Position numbers and translations under genes: made by a program. This document shows, piece by piece, positions 39,847 to 48,713 of a stretch of 64,000 bases of DNA (positions are counted from its first letter, which is position 1; each line of letters opens with the position of its first letter). Source of the stretch: Pseudonocardia sulfidoxydans NBRC 16205 (GTDB lineage Bacteria > Actinomycetota > Actinomycetes > Mycobacteriales > Pseudonocardiaceae); the NCBI RefSeq assembly GCF_007989085.1, contig NZ_BJVJ01000017.1:28522-92521 (forward strand), given 5' to 3'. Under the pieces are notes generated by a model, which saw nothing but the letters and a program-made list of their open reading frames with translations, was not told the DNA's origin and searched no databases.

Positions 39847-40676
39847 TGTCCGCCCCGACCACCCCGACCGCCCCGACCGCTGCGGCCGAACCCGACGCCG
39901 CCCGCGCGCCGCGGCGCCCACACCCGGCGCTCGTGGTCGTCGCGGCGGTGGTCGTGCTGGTCGCGGCCGTCATCGGCGTCGCCCAACTGCTCGGCGACGC
40001 CGTGCACTCGACGACGACCACCGACGCCACCTACGCACTCACCACGCCGCGGCTGGCGGTCACGACGGACTCCGGGGACATCACCGTGGTCGTCAGCGAC
40101 GACGACGCCGTCCACGTCCGCACCCAGGCCACACACGGGCTGGCCACCCCCGACCTGGTCGCCGAGCCCGGGCCCGCCGGTCTGGTGCTCGACTCGCACT
40201 GCAACGGCTTCCTCGGCGACTTCTGCCAGGTCTCCTACACCGTCGCCGTCCCCCGCGCCGTGTCCGTCATGATCACCGGCGGCATCGGTGACGTCGTCGT
40301 CGGCGACCTCGACGGCCGCGTCGACGTCGACAACACCGGCGGCGACGTGCTGCTCACCGGCCTCGGCGGGGACGTCACCGTCCGGACCCTCTCCGGCGAC
40401 GTCGTCGCCACCGGGCTGCGGTCGGGTTCGGTGCTGGCCGAGACCAGCACGGGCGACGTCAGCGTCACCGGGGCGGTCGCGCCCACGAGCGTGACGGCGC
40501 GGTCCACCATCGGCGACATCGACGTCGCCGTGCCCGCGACCAGGCCCTACCGGGTCGACGTCGGCCCCGGCTCCGACCTCGGGTCGGCCCGGGTGCTGCT
40601 GCCCGCGGACCCCACGGCCACGGCGACGGTGTCGGCGACGTCGGACCACGGCGACGTCACCGTCAGGCCGGTCTGA
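39846..40676 (+). CDS. DUF4097 (putative adhesin-like beta-repeat) membrane protein
   Basis: A 276-residue protein with one membrane helix (HPALVVVAAVVVLVAAVIGVAQLLG, about 27-50) and an outer domain made of short repeated strands: VTTDSGDITVVV, GGIGDVVVGDLDGRVDVDNTGGDVLL, GGDVTVRTLSGDVVATGL, STGDVSVTG, STIGDIDVAV. This G-D-V repeat is the DUF4097/LiaF-like right-handed beta-helix pattern. Such proteins often sit with NarL-type two-component systems and may modulate the kinase. TGATG overlap with the regulator. Confidence 0.88.
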   Translation: MSAPTTPTAPTAAAEPDAARAPRRPHPALVVVAAVVVLVAAVIGVAQLLGDAVHSTTTTDATYALTTPRLAVTTDSGDITVVVSDDDAVHVRTQATHGLATPDLVAEPGPAGLVLDSHCNGFLGDFCQVSYTVAVPRAVSVMITGGIGDVVVGDLDGRVDVDNTGGDVLLTGLGGDVTVRTLSGDVVATGLRSGSVLAETSTGDVSVTGAVAPTSVTARSTIGDIDVAVPATRPYRVDVGPGSDLGSARVLLPADPTATATVSATSDHGDVTVRPV

Positions 40677-40680
40677 CGGG

Positions 40681-41439
40681 TCACACCCGCCAGGTCAGCG
40701 TCGCGGCGTGGCGGGGGCGCTCCGGCAGCGCGGCCAGCGCCTCGCCCACGTCGCCGACCCGCTCGGCGGGCAGGCACAGCCTGCGGGTGACCCACTCCGC
40801 GTCCTGACGCGGCGGGGACTCCCGCTCCCAGCGCGCCACGTCGGGCGCGATACCCATGTCGGTGAGGACCGCGACGGCGTCGACGGTGCGGGCGGGCTCG
40901 GGGCGGCGCAGCCCGTGGAAGCGCAGCCACAGCGGATCGAGCCAGGCCATCGGGTGCTCGTCGAACATCTCGACGACGACCCCCGAGCGCGCCGCCGCCG
41001 TCAACGCCGCGACGAACGGCGGCAGGTCGACGACGTTGTGCAGCACGTGGTGCGACACCACGACGTCGGCGTGCCCCGCCTTCGCGGCGATCTCGGGCCA
41101 GCGGCCCTCGACCGTCGTGTACGGGATGCCGCGCCGGCGCGCGCCCTCGGCGAACACCTCCAGCATGTCGGGCTGGTGGTCGACCCCCGTGACCGCGGTC
41201 AGCGCGCCGACCAGCGCGAACGCCGCCGCGCCGCCGCCGCAGCCGACGTCGAGCACCGTGCCGGAGCCGCCCAGCAGCCCGAGCGCCGAGACGCGCGACG
41301 GGGTGTCGGCCGGCTCGTCCGGGGCGGCGAAGTCGCGCGGATCGTGCACCCACGGGCTCGCCGGGGCCCCGGCGAGGATCTCCTGGGGGATGCCGCGGCC
41401 CGACTGCAGCTCGTGCCATCGCCTCGCCGCGTCGATCAT
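40681..41439 (-). CDS. Class I SAM-dependent methyltransferase
   Basis: A 252-residue methyltransferase. Motif I is TVLDVGCGGGAAAFAL (about 61-76), the acidic end of strand 2 is TGVDHQPDML, and VVSHHVLHNVVDLPPFVAAL is the motif IV region. The first 40 residues (RRWHELQSGRGIPQEILAGAPASPW) resemble rRNA/small-molecule methyltransferases of actinobacteria but do not fix the substrate. ATG 41439 lies six bases after a TAGGGT -10. It ends four bases from the convergent DUF4097 gene. Confidence 0.85.
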   Translation of the reverse strand: MIDAARRWHELQSGRGIPQEILAGAPASPWVHDPRDFAAPDEPADTPSRVSALGLLGGSGTVLDVGCGGGAAAFALVGALTAVTGVDHQPDMLEVFAEGARRRGIPYTTVEGRWPEIAAKAGHADVVVSHHVLHNVVDLPPFVAALTAAARSGVVVEMFDEHPMAWLDPLWLRFHGLRRPEPARTVDAVAVLTDMGIAPDVARWERESPPRQDAEWVTRRLCLPAERVGDVGEALAALPERPRHAATLTWRV

Positions 41440-41445
41440 GGCCTC

Positions 41446-41451
41446 ACCCTA
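41446..41451 (-). promoter_or_regulatory. -10 box of the methyltransferase gene (leaderless)
   Basis: Minus-strand TAGGGT ends six bases before ATG 41439. The same hexamer precedes bioA. Confidence 0.5.
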
Positions 41452-41502
41452 CGACGGCGCCCGCGCGTTCAACCGTGCGGACGACCAGCGTCGTCTCCCC
41501 GT

Positions 41503-42234
41503 TCAGATCCGGCGCACGACCCCACGCGCGACCAGCTCGACCGTCACGACGACCGCGATCGTCTCCGCCGCCAGCAGGCCGAGGAGCACCAGGACCTGCG
41601 CCGCTCCCGCCGCGACCGGGTCACCCCCACCCAGGAGCACGCCGACGAAGGCACCGGGCAGCGTCACCAACCCGACCGTGCGGGTCTGGTCCAGCGCGGG
41701 GACCAGCGCCTCCGCACCCGACGGCCGGACCACCAGCATCGCCGCGTCGCGCTCGCCGAACCCGAGCGACAACGCCGCCTCGTACTCCCCGCGCCTGCTC
41801 GTCAACCCGTCGAGGGCCCGCCGGCCGGCCAGCGACGTCGCCGACATCGCCCCACCCACCACGATCCCGGTGATCGGGACGACGGCGATGCGCGTCGGCG
41901 GCACCGTCCCCGAGGCGAGCACCACCGCGAGCACCGGCACCGCGCCCGCGAGGATCGCGACTCCCGCCGCCAGGCCACTGCGGTGTCGCGTCATCCGCCG
42001 TGCCGACGTCCACGTCGCCACCGCGGCCATGAGCAGCGTGAACGCCACCGTCGACCACCACGACCGCACCACGGCGAGGATCACCAGCGACACCGCGCCC
42101 AGCTGCACGACGGCCCGCACCGCGGCGACGACCGTCATCCGCGACGTGCCGACCCGGCCGACGACGCTCGCCGCCACCGCGATCGCGACCAGCACCGCCA
42201 GCGCCACGACCAGCGGCCACCCGACCCCGATCAT
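41503..42234 (-). CDS. FetB/YbbM-type (UPF0014) ABC transporter permease
   Basis: A 243-residue membrane protein with about six helices. VRAVVQLGAVSLVILAV, PITGIVVGGAMSATSLAGRRALDGL, EYEAALSLGFGERDAAMLVVRPSGAEALVPALDQTRTVGLVTLPGAFVGVLLGGGDPVAAGAAQVLVLLGLL (in outline) match the UPF0014 family, in which E. coli FetB exports iron. The ATPase partner FetA is usually adjacent but is missing here. ATG 42234 has GGGAGG about ten bases upstream; the open frame continues upstream through palindrome copy 5 but that part is not coding. Confidence 0.88.
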   Translation of the reverse strand: MIGVGWPLVVALAVLVAIAVAASVVGRVGTSRMTVVAAVRAVVQLGAVSLVILAVVRSWWSTVAFTLLMAAVATWTSARRMTRHRSGLAAGVAILAGAVPVLAVVLASGTVPPTRIAVVPITGIVVGGAMSATSLAGRRALDGLTSRRGEYEAALSLGFGERDAAMLVVRPSGAEALVPALDQTRTVGLVTLPGAFVGVLLGGGDPVAAGAAQVLVLLGLLAAETIAVVVTVELVARGVVRRI

Positions 42235-42447
42235 GGAGCCGAGCCTCCCGCACAGGGCGTCGTACCCGGGGGCCGGGGCCCAGTTCTGCAGCAACGGCAC
42301 AACCGGGACCGGGCCGACAGGCCCCTCACGGTCGGGTCGAGCGCCGCACCACGGCCGATCCGCCCGGTCCGCAGGTGCTGCGCCGGGGTGCTCGAGCTGG
42401 GCGACCTCGCCGGTCCGCCCGGCGCCGGGATCCGGCCGCAGATCCTC
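42235..42447. other. Intergenic region upstream of the FetB-like gene
   Basis: About 210 bases with no gene, clear promoter or repeat that I can support, ending at palindrome copy 5. Confidence 0.5.
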
Positions 42448-42487
42448 GTGAGTGGCGATAGTCGCTATAGCGACTATCGCCACTCAC
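42448..42487. repeat. 40-bp palindrome family, copy 5
   Basis: Identical to copy 3: arm GTGAGTGGCGATAGTCGC, centre TATA. On the minus strand it follows the ileS stop TGA by four bases (CCCT), the same spacing as copies 2 and 4. Confidence 0.95.
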
Positions 42488-42491
42488 AGGG

Positions 42492-45400
42492 TCAGGCTCG
42501 GGCGACGTGGACCGCGACCCGGTGCGAGCCCGTGCCGTCCCCGGCCGCCGCCGCGGTGCCGACGAGCGTCGGCTCGGCCGGCTCCGCGTGCACCACCGAC
42601 GTCGCCAGCACCTCACCGGCGACGAACCCCTCGTGGGTGCGGACCGCGGCGATGACCTCGGCGTCGCCGCCGATCGTCAGCACGATCCGGTCGGACACGT
42701 CGAGGCCCGCGTCGCGACGGGCCTGCTGCACGACCCGCACCACGTCACGCGCCGCGCCCTCCGCCGCCAGCTCCGGGGTCACCGCGGTGTCGAGGACGAC
42801 GAGCCCGGTGTTGCCGGGCAACGCCGCGGTCTCGGCCGGGTCCGCCGCCACGAGCTTCTCCGTGTACTCGCCCTCGAGCAGCGGGATGCCGCCGGCGACG
42901 ACGGTGCCGTCGGGCTCCGTCGCCCACTCCCCCGCCTTGACCGCCCGGATGACCTTCTGCGTGTCGCCACCCAGGCGCGGGCCGCAGGCGCGGGCGTTGA
43001 CCGCCAGCTCGAACCGCCCGTGCGCGGCGACGTCGGTGGTCAGCGTGACGTCCTTGACGTTCACCTCGTCGCGCAGGATGTCGGCGAACGGGGCGAGCGT
43101 CTCGGCGTCGGCCGCCGCGACGGTGAGCCGGGCCAGCGGCAGCCGGACCCGCTTGTTGCGCGCCTTGCGCAGCGACGACGCCGACGACGCCACCTGCCGC
43201 ACCCGGTCCATCGCCGTGACCAGCTCCGGGTCGTGCGGAAGCTCGTCGCGGGCGGGCCAGTCCGCCAGGTGCACCGACCGCCCGCCGGTGAGCCCCTGCC
43301 ACACCCGCTCCATCGCCAGCGGCAGCAGCGGCGCCGCGACCCGGGCCGTCACCTCCAGGACGGTGTGCAAGGTGTCGATGGCGTCGGCGTCGCCGTCCCA
43401 GAACCGGTCCCGCGACCGCCGGACGTACCAGTTGGTGAGCACCTCCGCGTGGTCGCGGACCTGCTCGCACGCGCCGGCGATGTCGTAGACGTCGAGCGCG
43501 TCGGTGACACCGTCGACCAGCTCCGCGGTCTTGGCCAGCACGTACCGGTCGAGGACGTGCGCGGAGTCGGTGCGGGTCACCCCGCGGCGCCCGGCGGCCC
43601 CGGCGTAGAGCGACAGGAAGTACCACGTGTTCCACAGCGGCAGCAGCGCCTGGCGCACACCCTCGCGGATGCCCTGCTCGGTGACGACGAGGTTGCCGCC
43701 GCGCAGGATCGGGCTCGCCATGAGGAACCAGCGCATGGCGTCGGAGCCGTCGCGCTCGAAGACCTCGTTGACGTCCGGGTAGTTGCGCCGCGACTTCGAC
43801 ATCTTCGTGCCGTCGTCGCCCAGCACGATGCCGTGCGCCACGCACGAGCTGAACGACGGCCGGTCGAACAGCGCCGTGGCCAGCACGTGCAACGTGTAGA
43901 ACCAGCCGCGGGTCTGCCCGTTGTACTCGACGATGAAGTCGCCCGGGTAGTGGTGCTCGAACCAGTCGGCGTTCTCGAACGGGTAGTGCACCTGCGCGTA
44001 CGGCATCGAGCCCGACTCGAACCAGCAGTCGAGCACCTCCGGCACCCGGCGCATGGTGGAACGGCCCGTCGGGTCGTCCGGGTTGGGCCGGGTCAGCTCG
44101 TCGACATAGGGTCGGTGCAGGTCGGTCGGGCGCACCCCGAAGTCGCGCTCGAGCTCGTCGAGCGAACCGTAGACGTCGACACGCGGGTACGTCGGGTCGT
44201 CCGACATCCACACCGGGATCGGGCTGCCCCAGTAGCGGGTGCGCGAGATCGACCAGTCGATCGCGTTCTCCAGCCACTTGCCGAACTGGCCGTCGCGCAC
44301 GTGCGACGGCACCCACGTGATCTGCTCGTTCAGCTCGACCATCCGGTCGCGGAACGCCGTCACCCGCACGAACCACGAGTCGACGGCACGCTGGATCAAC
44401 GGGTTCCCACAACGCCAGCAGTGCGGATAGGCGTGGTCGTAGGTCTCCCGGCGCAGCAGCACGCCGTGCACGTGCGGCGCACCGTTCTTGAGGTCGTCGA
44501 TGATGTGCGGGTTCGCGTCGAACACCTGCATGCCCTCGTACGGCGGCACGGTCGCGTCGAACTTCCCCGCGCCGTCGACCGGGACGACGACCTCGATGCC
44601 CGCCGCGTCGGTGACGACCTTGTCCTCCTCACCGAACGCGGGCGCGATGTGCACGACACCGGTGCCGTCGTCGGTCGTGACGTAGCCGGCGGCCAGGATG
44701 CGGTGCGCGTTCTCCCGGCCGACGAAGAAGTCGAACGGCGGGGTGTAACCGGTGCCGACGAGCTCGGCACCCGCCAACGTCCGCAGCACCTCGGGCTCCT
44801 CGCCCAGCTCACGGGCGTACGCGCCGACCCGGGCCGCGGCCAGCAGGTACTTCTCGCCGTTCGCGGCGACGAGCGCGTACTCGACGTCCGGGTTCACCGC
44901 CATCGCGAGGTTCGACGGCAGCGTCCACGGCGTCGTCGTCCAGATCAGGGCGAGCGCACCGTCGAGATCCGTGCCGGGAGCGTTCAGCCGCAGCCCCACG
45001 GTCACCGCCGGGTCCTGCCGGTCCTGGTAGGCGTCGTCCATCTTGGTCTCCGACGCCGACAGCGGGGTGCCGTCGTGCCAGCAGTACCAGAGGACACGGA
45101 AGCCCTGGTAGACGTAACCCTTGTCGTACAGGGTCTTGAACGCCCACATGACGCTTTCCATGTAGTCCAGGTCGAGCGTCTTGTAGTCGTGGTCGAAGTC
45201 GACCCAGCGCGCCTGACGCGTGACGTAGGCCCGCCACTCGTCGGTGTAGCGCAGCACCGACTCCTTGCAGGCCGCGTTGAACTCCGCGACGCCCATCGCG
45301 TCGATGTCGGACTTGCCCTTGAGCCCCAGCTGGCGCTCCGCCTCCGTCTCGGCGGGCAGGCCATGGGTGTCCCAGCCGAACCGGCGCTCCACGTGCCTGC

Positions 45401-45683
45401 CGCGCATCGTCTGGTAGCGCGGCACCACGTCCTTGACGTATCCCGTCAGCAGGTGCCCATAGTGCGGGAGGCCGTTCGCGAACGGCGGGCCGTCGTAGAA
45501 GACGAACTCGTTGCCGCCGTCCTCACCCGCCGGGCGAGCCGCGACCGACGCGCGGAACGTGTCGTCGGCGGACCAGAAGTCGAGGACCTCGCGTTCGAGC
45601 GCGGGGAACGACGGGTGCGCGGGGACGGCCGGATACCCCGAGGCGGCATCGTCGTGAGAGGCGGCGTCGTTGTGATCGGCCAT
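42492..45683 (-). CDS. ileS: Isoleucyl-tRNA synthetase
   Basis: A 1063-residue class I synthetase. HYGH at 74-77 (in [17 protein letters not shown]) is the HIGH motif and KMSKS lies near residue 627 ([16 protein letters not shown]). The editing domain region ([17 protein letters not shown]) is present. The GPPFANG and long C-terminal extension place it in the larger, eukaryote-like IleRS type, common in actinobacteria and often less sensitive to mupirocin. Translation start ATG 45683 has GAGGAG ten bases upstream, at the end of a T-box leader. The stop is followed by palindrome copy 5. Confidence 0.97.
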   Translation of the reverse strand: MADHNDAASHDDAASGYPAVPAHPSFPALEREVLDFWSADDTFRASVAARPAGEDGGNEFVFYDGPPFANGLPHYGHLLTGYVKDVVPRYQTMRGRHVERRFGWDTHGLPAETEAERQLGLKGKSDIDAMGVAEFNAACKESVLRYTDEWRAYVTRQARWVDFDHDYKTLDLDYMESVMWAFKTLYDKGYVYQGFRVLWYCWHDGTPLSASETKMDDAYQDRQDPAVTVGLRLNAPGTDLDGALALIWTTTPWTLPSNLAMAVNPDVEYALVAANGEKYLLAAARVGAYARELGEEPEVLRTLAGAELVGTGYTPPFDFFVGRENAHRILAAGYVTTDDGTGVVHIAPAFGEEDKVVTDAAGIEVVVPVDGAGKFDATVPPYEGMQVFDANPHIIDDLKNGAPHVHGVLLRRETYDHAYPHCWRCGNPLIQRAVDSWFVRVTAFRDRMVELNEQITWVPSHVRDGQFGKWLENAIDWSISRTRYWGSPIPVWMSDDPTYPRVDVYGSLDELERDFGVRPTDLHRPYVDELTRPNPDDPTGRSTMRRVPEVLDCWFESGSMPYAQVHYPFENADWFEHHYPGDFIVEYNGQTRGWFYTLHVLATALFDRPSFSSCVAHGIVLGDDGTKMSKSRRNYPDVNEVFERDGSDAMRWFLMASPILRGGNLVVTEQGIREGVRQALLPLWNTWYFLSLYAGAAGRRGVTRTDSAHVLDRYVLAKTAELVDGVTDALDVYDIAGACEQVRDHAEVLTNWYVRRSRDRFWDGDADAIDTLHTVLEVTARVAAPLLPLAMERVWQGLTGGRSVHLADWPARDELPHDPELVTAMDRVRQVASSASSLRKARNKRVRLPLARLTVAAADAETLAPFADILRDEVNVKDVTLTTDVAAHGRFELAVNARACGPRLGGDTQKVIRAVKAGEWATEPDGTVVAGGIPLLEGEYTEKLVAADPAETAALPGNTGLVVLDTAVTPELAAEGAARDVVRVVQQARRDAGLDVSDRIVLTIGGDAEVIAAVRTHEGFVAGEVLATSVVHAEPAEPTLVGTAAAAGDGTGSHRVAVHVARA

Positions 45684-45689
45684 GGCGGT

Positions 45690-45926
45690 GGTGCTCCTCG
45701 TGCGGCTCGTGGATCTCTGCCAGCACGGGGACGACGACCCGGGTCCGGGTGCCGCGGTACCACCCCGCTTGCCGCGTGCCCACCGGAACCCGGCGGCCGC
45801 GTGGCCTCTCGTTCGACGGCTGTGACGGGCCGCACCCGCCCGGTTCTACTCCGGGCCGTCCGTGCGCCCGTTTCTTCCGGAGGCTCCCCGGTGATGGCCG
45901 GATCGACGCCGTTGGTCATGCGTGTA
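45690..45926 (-). promoter_or_regulatory. T-box riboswitch of ileS (translational type)
   Basis: The minus strand carries the T-box bulge GGGGTGGTACCGCGG (45752-45766) that pairs with the uncharged tRNA 3' end. About 125 bases before it is ATC (45893-45895, in CCATCACCGGGGAGCC), the isoleucine specifier codon, followed by GCCTCCGGAAG as in actinobacterial ileS leaders with ultrashort stem I. After the T-box, complementary segments (CACCCGGACCCGGGTC) reach toward the GAGGAG ribosome site, and no terminator T-run exists, so control is probably by freeing or hiding the ribosome site. Confidence 0.9.
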
Positions 45927-45931
45927 GAACC

Positions 45932-45937
45932 AGAGTA
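45932..45937 (-). promoter_or_regulatory. -10 box of the ileS T-box transcript
   Basis: Minus-strand TACTCT (TANNNT) just upstream of the T-box leader; initiation expected near 45925. No clear -35. Confidence 0.45.
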
Positions 45938-45997
45938 GCGCGCAGGCGCCACCGCATTCCCCGCGCCCCGGACGGGGCGGGGGAACGGGTGGTCGGT

Positions 45998-47449
45998 TCA
46001 GCGCACCTCGGCGTGGTGGCGCGCCGCGATGGTCCGGCTCGGGTTGCACAGCCCGCACGGGGTGAAGCCGAGCTCGACCGCCTCACGGACCGGCAGCGGG
46101 ATCAGTGCCTGCCCCTCGAGCGAACGGCACCCGGACACATGGAAACGGGGCTGTTCGTCGATGACGACGACCTCGTCGTCCAGGCCCGCGACCTGCGCGG
46201 CCACCCGGGCCTCCGGGGCCTCCTCCGGCGGCTCGGCGGGCTGTGCGGGCTGGGACGCGCCGTTGCCGGCCGCGGCCGCCGTCGTCGTGGCCTCGGCGGC
46301 GTTGCCCGCCCCCGCCCCGGCGGCCGCCTGTCCGGGCGCGCCCGCGTCCTGCGCGGGCGTGCCCGTCATGACGGCCGTGGCCTCGGCACCACCGGAACCC
46401 GGCTGACCACCGGATACCGTCGACGCCGCGTCGGACCTGCCGGTCTCCCCCGGGCGCTCCTCGGGCCCGCCCTTGGCGGGTCCGCCCTGCTCCGGGCCGG
46501 CCGCTGCCGGGCTCTTCTCCGAGGCGACCGTGTTCCCGGACGTGTCCGGGCCTGCGGGTGCTGCGTCGGCCCGCGCGGGCGCCTGGGATGCGCCCGACGG
46601 CTTCTGCAGCGACGGATTCTGGCCCGCCTGGTTCTGGCCCGCCTGGTTCTGGCCCGACGGGTTCTGGCCCGACGGGTTCTGGGACGCGGCGGCAGCTGCT
46701 GCCGCGCCCGCGACCGCGGCGGGCACGGCAACGGTCGGGCCGTCGACGGAACCCTGCGGCCGCGACTCGGGGGGACGCGACTCCTGGACACGCGAGTCCT
46801 GGGGTCGTGAATCCGGGGGTCGTGAATCCGGGGGTCGTGAATCCGGGGCACCGGGCTTCTCGCCCGCCGGCGTCGCGCCGGGGCCACCCATGACCTGAGT
46901 CGCCTCGGCCGCCGGCCGGCTCTGTTCGCCACCCCGCGAGTCGGCCGCCGCGGCGGGCCGAGACCCTGCCGGCGGCTCGCCTGCCGCAGCCTCGTTCCGA
47001 GCCGCATCCGCCGTCACGCTGCGTGACGAATTTACGCTCGATGGAGTGACGGCGCCGTCAGCGCCGGACGGTCGCCCGGATGAGCCGGGCGGTTGCGACA
47101 CGCCCTGCGGCGCCGACCCACCGGCGGGACCTCCGCCGGGCGACACCCCCGGCGGCGGACCCACCGGAGGCACGACCGGAAGCACCTGGGTGACCGCCTC
47201 GGCCCCCGCGAGCGAGGGTCCTCGGTCGGCTCCCGGCACCCCGGGCGGCGGCACGTCGGCCTCCGACCGGCCCGGTGCGGGCCCCGTACGGGCCGCGGAA
47301 CGGCCACGCAGCCAGTCGACGAGCAGCACCACCGCAGCGCCCGCGCTGACGGCCACGGACACCCACGCCCAGAGGACGCTGCCCGTCAGCAGTGCAACGA
47401 CGAGCAGGGCGAACGCGACCAGGACGAGGATCAGAACCAGCAGCAGCAC
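45998..47449 (-). CDS. Membrane protein with low-complexity linker and C-terminal Ada-like zinc ribbon
   Basis: A 483-residue protein in three parts. Residues 1-48 form two membrane helices (MLLLVLILVLVAFALLVVAL, WAWVSVAVSAGAAVVLLVDW). Residues 50-425 are a disordered Pro/Gly/Ala/Ser linker with 15-base repeats giving PPDSR units (about 200-230) and QNPSG/QNQAG units (about 255-280). The last 55 residues are compact: VVIDEQPRFHVSGCRSLEG, PVREAVELGFTPCGLCNPSR. The H-x3-C ... PCxxC spacing resembles the Ada methylphosphotriester zinc site, used here perhaps only as a structural metal site. GTG 47449 has GGGAG nearby. It lies between wag31 and ileS; function unknown. Confidence 0.8.
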   Translation of the reverse strand: MLLLVLILVLVAFALLVVALLTGSVLWAWVSVAVSAGAAVVLLVDWLRGRSAARTGPAPGRSEADVPPPGVPGADRGPSLAGAEAVTQVLPVVPPVGPPPGVSPGGGPAGGSAPQGVSQPPGSSGRPSGADGAVTPSSVNSSRSVTADAARNEAAAGEPPAGSRPAAAADSRGGEQSRPAAEATQVMGGPGATPAGEKPGAPDSRPPDSRPPDSRPQDSRVQESRPPESRPQGSVDGPTVAVPAAVAGAAAAAAASQNPSGQNPSGQNQAGQNQAGQNPSLQKPSGASQAPARADAAPAGPDTSGNTVASEKSPAAAGPEQGGPAKGGPEERPGETGRSDAASTVSGGQPGSGGAEATAVMTGTPAQDAGAPGQAAAGAGAGNAAEATTTAAAAGNGASQPAQPAEPPEEAPEARVAAQVAGLDDEVVVIDEQPRFHVSGCRSLEGQALIPLPVREAVELGFTPCGLCNPSRTIAARHHAEVR

Positions 47450-47514
47450 GATTCACTCCCTGGTGGGCGGCGCCGTGGCGCCGCCCACCGACCGGGGATC
47501 TGTCTCGGGGACGG

Positions 47515-48375
47515 TCAGCTGCCGGCGTCGGCGCGCTGGCCGTAGCCGCTGGCGGCGTAGCCCCCGTTGGAGGCGGAGCGGCCGTCGGCGGGCGCGGCGG
47601 AGGCGCGGTCGCCGAGGTCGCGCAGCTGCGACTCCAGGTAGGTCTTCAGCCGCGTCCGGTACTCACGCTCGAACGTCCGCAGCTCGTCGATCTTCTTCTC
47701 CAGCACCGACTTGTCGCGCTGGATGGTCCCGATGATCTCGGTCTGCTTGCGCTCGGCATCGCCGACCAGTGTCGCAGCCTTGTCGCGCGACTGCCGCTCC
47801 AGCGTCTCGGCGCGGGTCCGCGCGTCGTTGAGCATCGTCTCGGCGCGGGCCCGGGCATCGTTCACGAGGCCGTCGGACTTGGTCCGGGCCTCCGAGAGCA
47901 GCTGCTCGGACTTGGTCCGCGCGTCGGCCAGCATGGAGTCGGCCTCGCTCTTGGCCTCGGCCGTGAGCCGGTCGGCCATCTCCTGGGCCAGGCCCAGGAC
48001 CTTGGCAGCCTGGACGTGGTGGTCGCCACCGCCCATGTCACCCCCGTCGGCCAGCTGCGGCGCGGGGGCCGACAGCGAGCGCGGCGGCTCGACCGGGCGC
48101 GGGGGCTCCACAGGCCGCTGGATCTGGGCCGTGGGCGGCGCCAGGGCGGCCTGGGGACGCGAACGCGCCTCCTCCAGATCGGCCTGGGCGCTGCCGAGCT
48201 GGGACTCCATCTGGGACACCTGCTCGCGCAGGTCGTCGTTCTCCTCGATGAGTCGGGCGAGCTCGGCCTCGACCAGGTCCAGGAAAGCGTCGACCTCGTC
48301 CTCGTTGTACCCCCTCTTCCCGATAGGGGGCTTGCTGAACGCGACGTTGTGAACGTCGGCGGGCGTCAGCGGCAT
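47515..48375 (-). CDS. wag31: DivIVA/Wag31 polar growth protein
   Basis: A 286-residue coiled-coil protein directing polar growth and cell-wall synthesis. The N-terminal lipid-binding domain [39 protein letters not shown] (in outline, 1-39) is nearly invariant. A first coiled coil (40-70), a Pro-rich linker (70-120) and a long second coiled coil ([20 protein letters not shown] onwards, 125-250) follow. GAGGTG five bases before ATG 48375. It is the last dcw-linked gene after YggT. Wag31 is normally phosphorylated by PknA/B on a linker threonine. Confidence 0.97.
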   Translation of the reverse strand: MPLTPADVHNVAFSKPPIGKRGYNEDEVDAFLDLVEAELARLIEENDDLREQVSQMESQLGSAQADLEEARSRPQAALAPPTAQIQRPVEPPRPVEPPRSLSAPAPQLADGGDMGGGDHHVQAAKVLGLAQEMADRLTAEAKSEADSMLADARTKSEQLLSEARTKSDGLVNDARARAETMLNDARTRAETLERQSRDKAATLVGDAERKQTEIIGTIQRDKSVLEKKIDELRTFEREYRTRLKTYLESQLRDLGDRASAAPADGRSASNGGYAASGYGQRADAGS

Positions 48376-48421
48376 CGGATCACCTCATGCAGTCCTCGGC
48401 GGCAAACCGGGTGACTGGGGC

Positions 48422-48709
48422 TCACTCCGGCCTGACAACGTCCATCAGTATGAACACTGCCAGGAGCAGAACCATAATCGAGAGGTCCAGTCCCACTCCC
48501 CCGATCCGGACCGTGGGGATCACTCTCCGCAACAACTTCACGGGTGGATCGGTCACGGTGAAGACCGCCTCGAGCGCGACAGCACTCTGTCCGGCGGGGC
48601 GCCACTTGCGCGCGAACGCATGCACCAGCTCCACGACGATTCGCGCCGTGAGCAGCAGCCAGAAGGCGAACAGGACGTAGTACAGGACGAGACGAAGGAC
48701 GTCGGGCAC
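48422..48709 (-). CDS. YggT-family membrane protein
   Basis: A 95-residue protein with two helices (VLYYVLFAFWLLLTARIVVELVH and LDLSIMVLLLAVFILMDVV) and the family loop TDPPVKLLRRVIPTVRIGGVGLDLS. YggT proteins sit between sepF and divIVA across Gram-positives and cyanobacteria and influence division or osmotic fitness. GTG 48709 starts four bases after the sepF stop; the longer open frame upstream overlaps sepF and is not needed. Confidence 0.93.
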   Translation of the reverse strand: MPDVLRLVLYYVLFAFWLLLTARIVVELVHAFARKWRPAGQSAVALEAVFTVTDPPVKLLRRVIPTVRIGGVGLDLSIMVLLLAVFILMDVVRPE

Positions 48710-48713
48710 GCGC

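Noticed and set aside
14396..42487. The five palindromes as a CRISPR-like or riboswitch array
   Set aside because: Copies are kilobases apart with genes between them, have no spacers and no cas genes nearby, and are full palindromes.
42507..45938. Open frame of about 1140 codons opposite ileS
   Set aside because: Same third-position artefact; the ileS frame on the minus strand has all synthetase motifs and runs through the T-box start.
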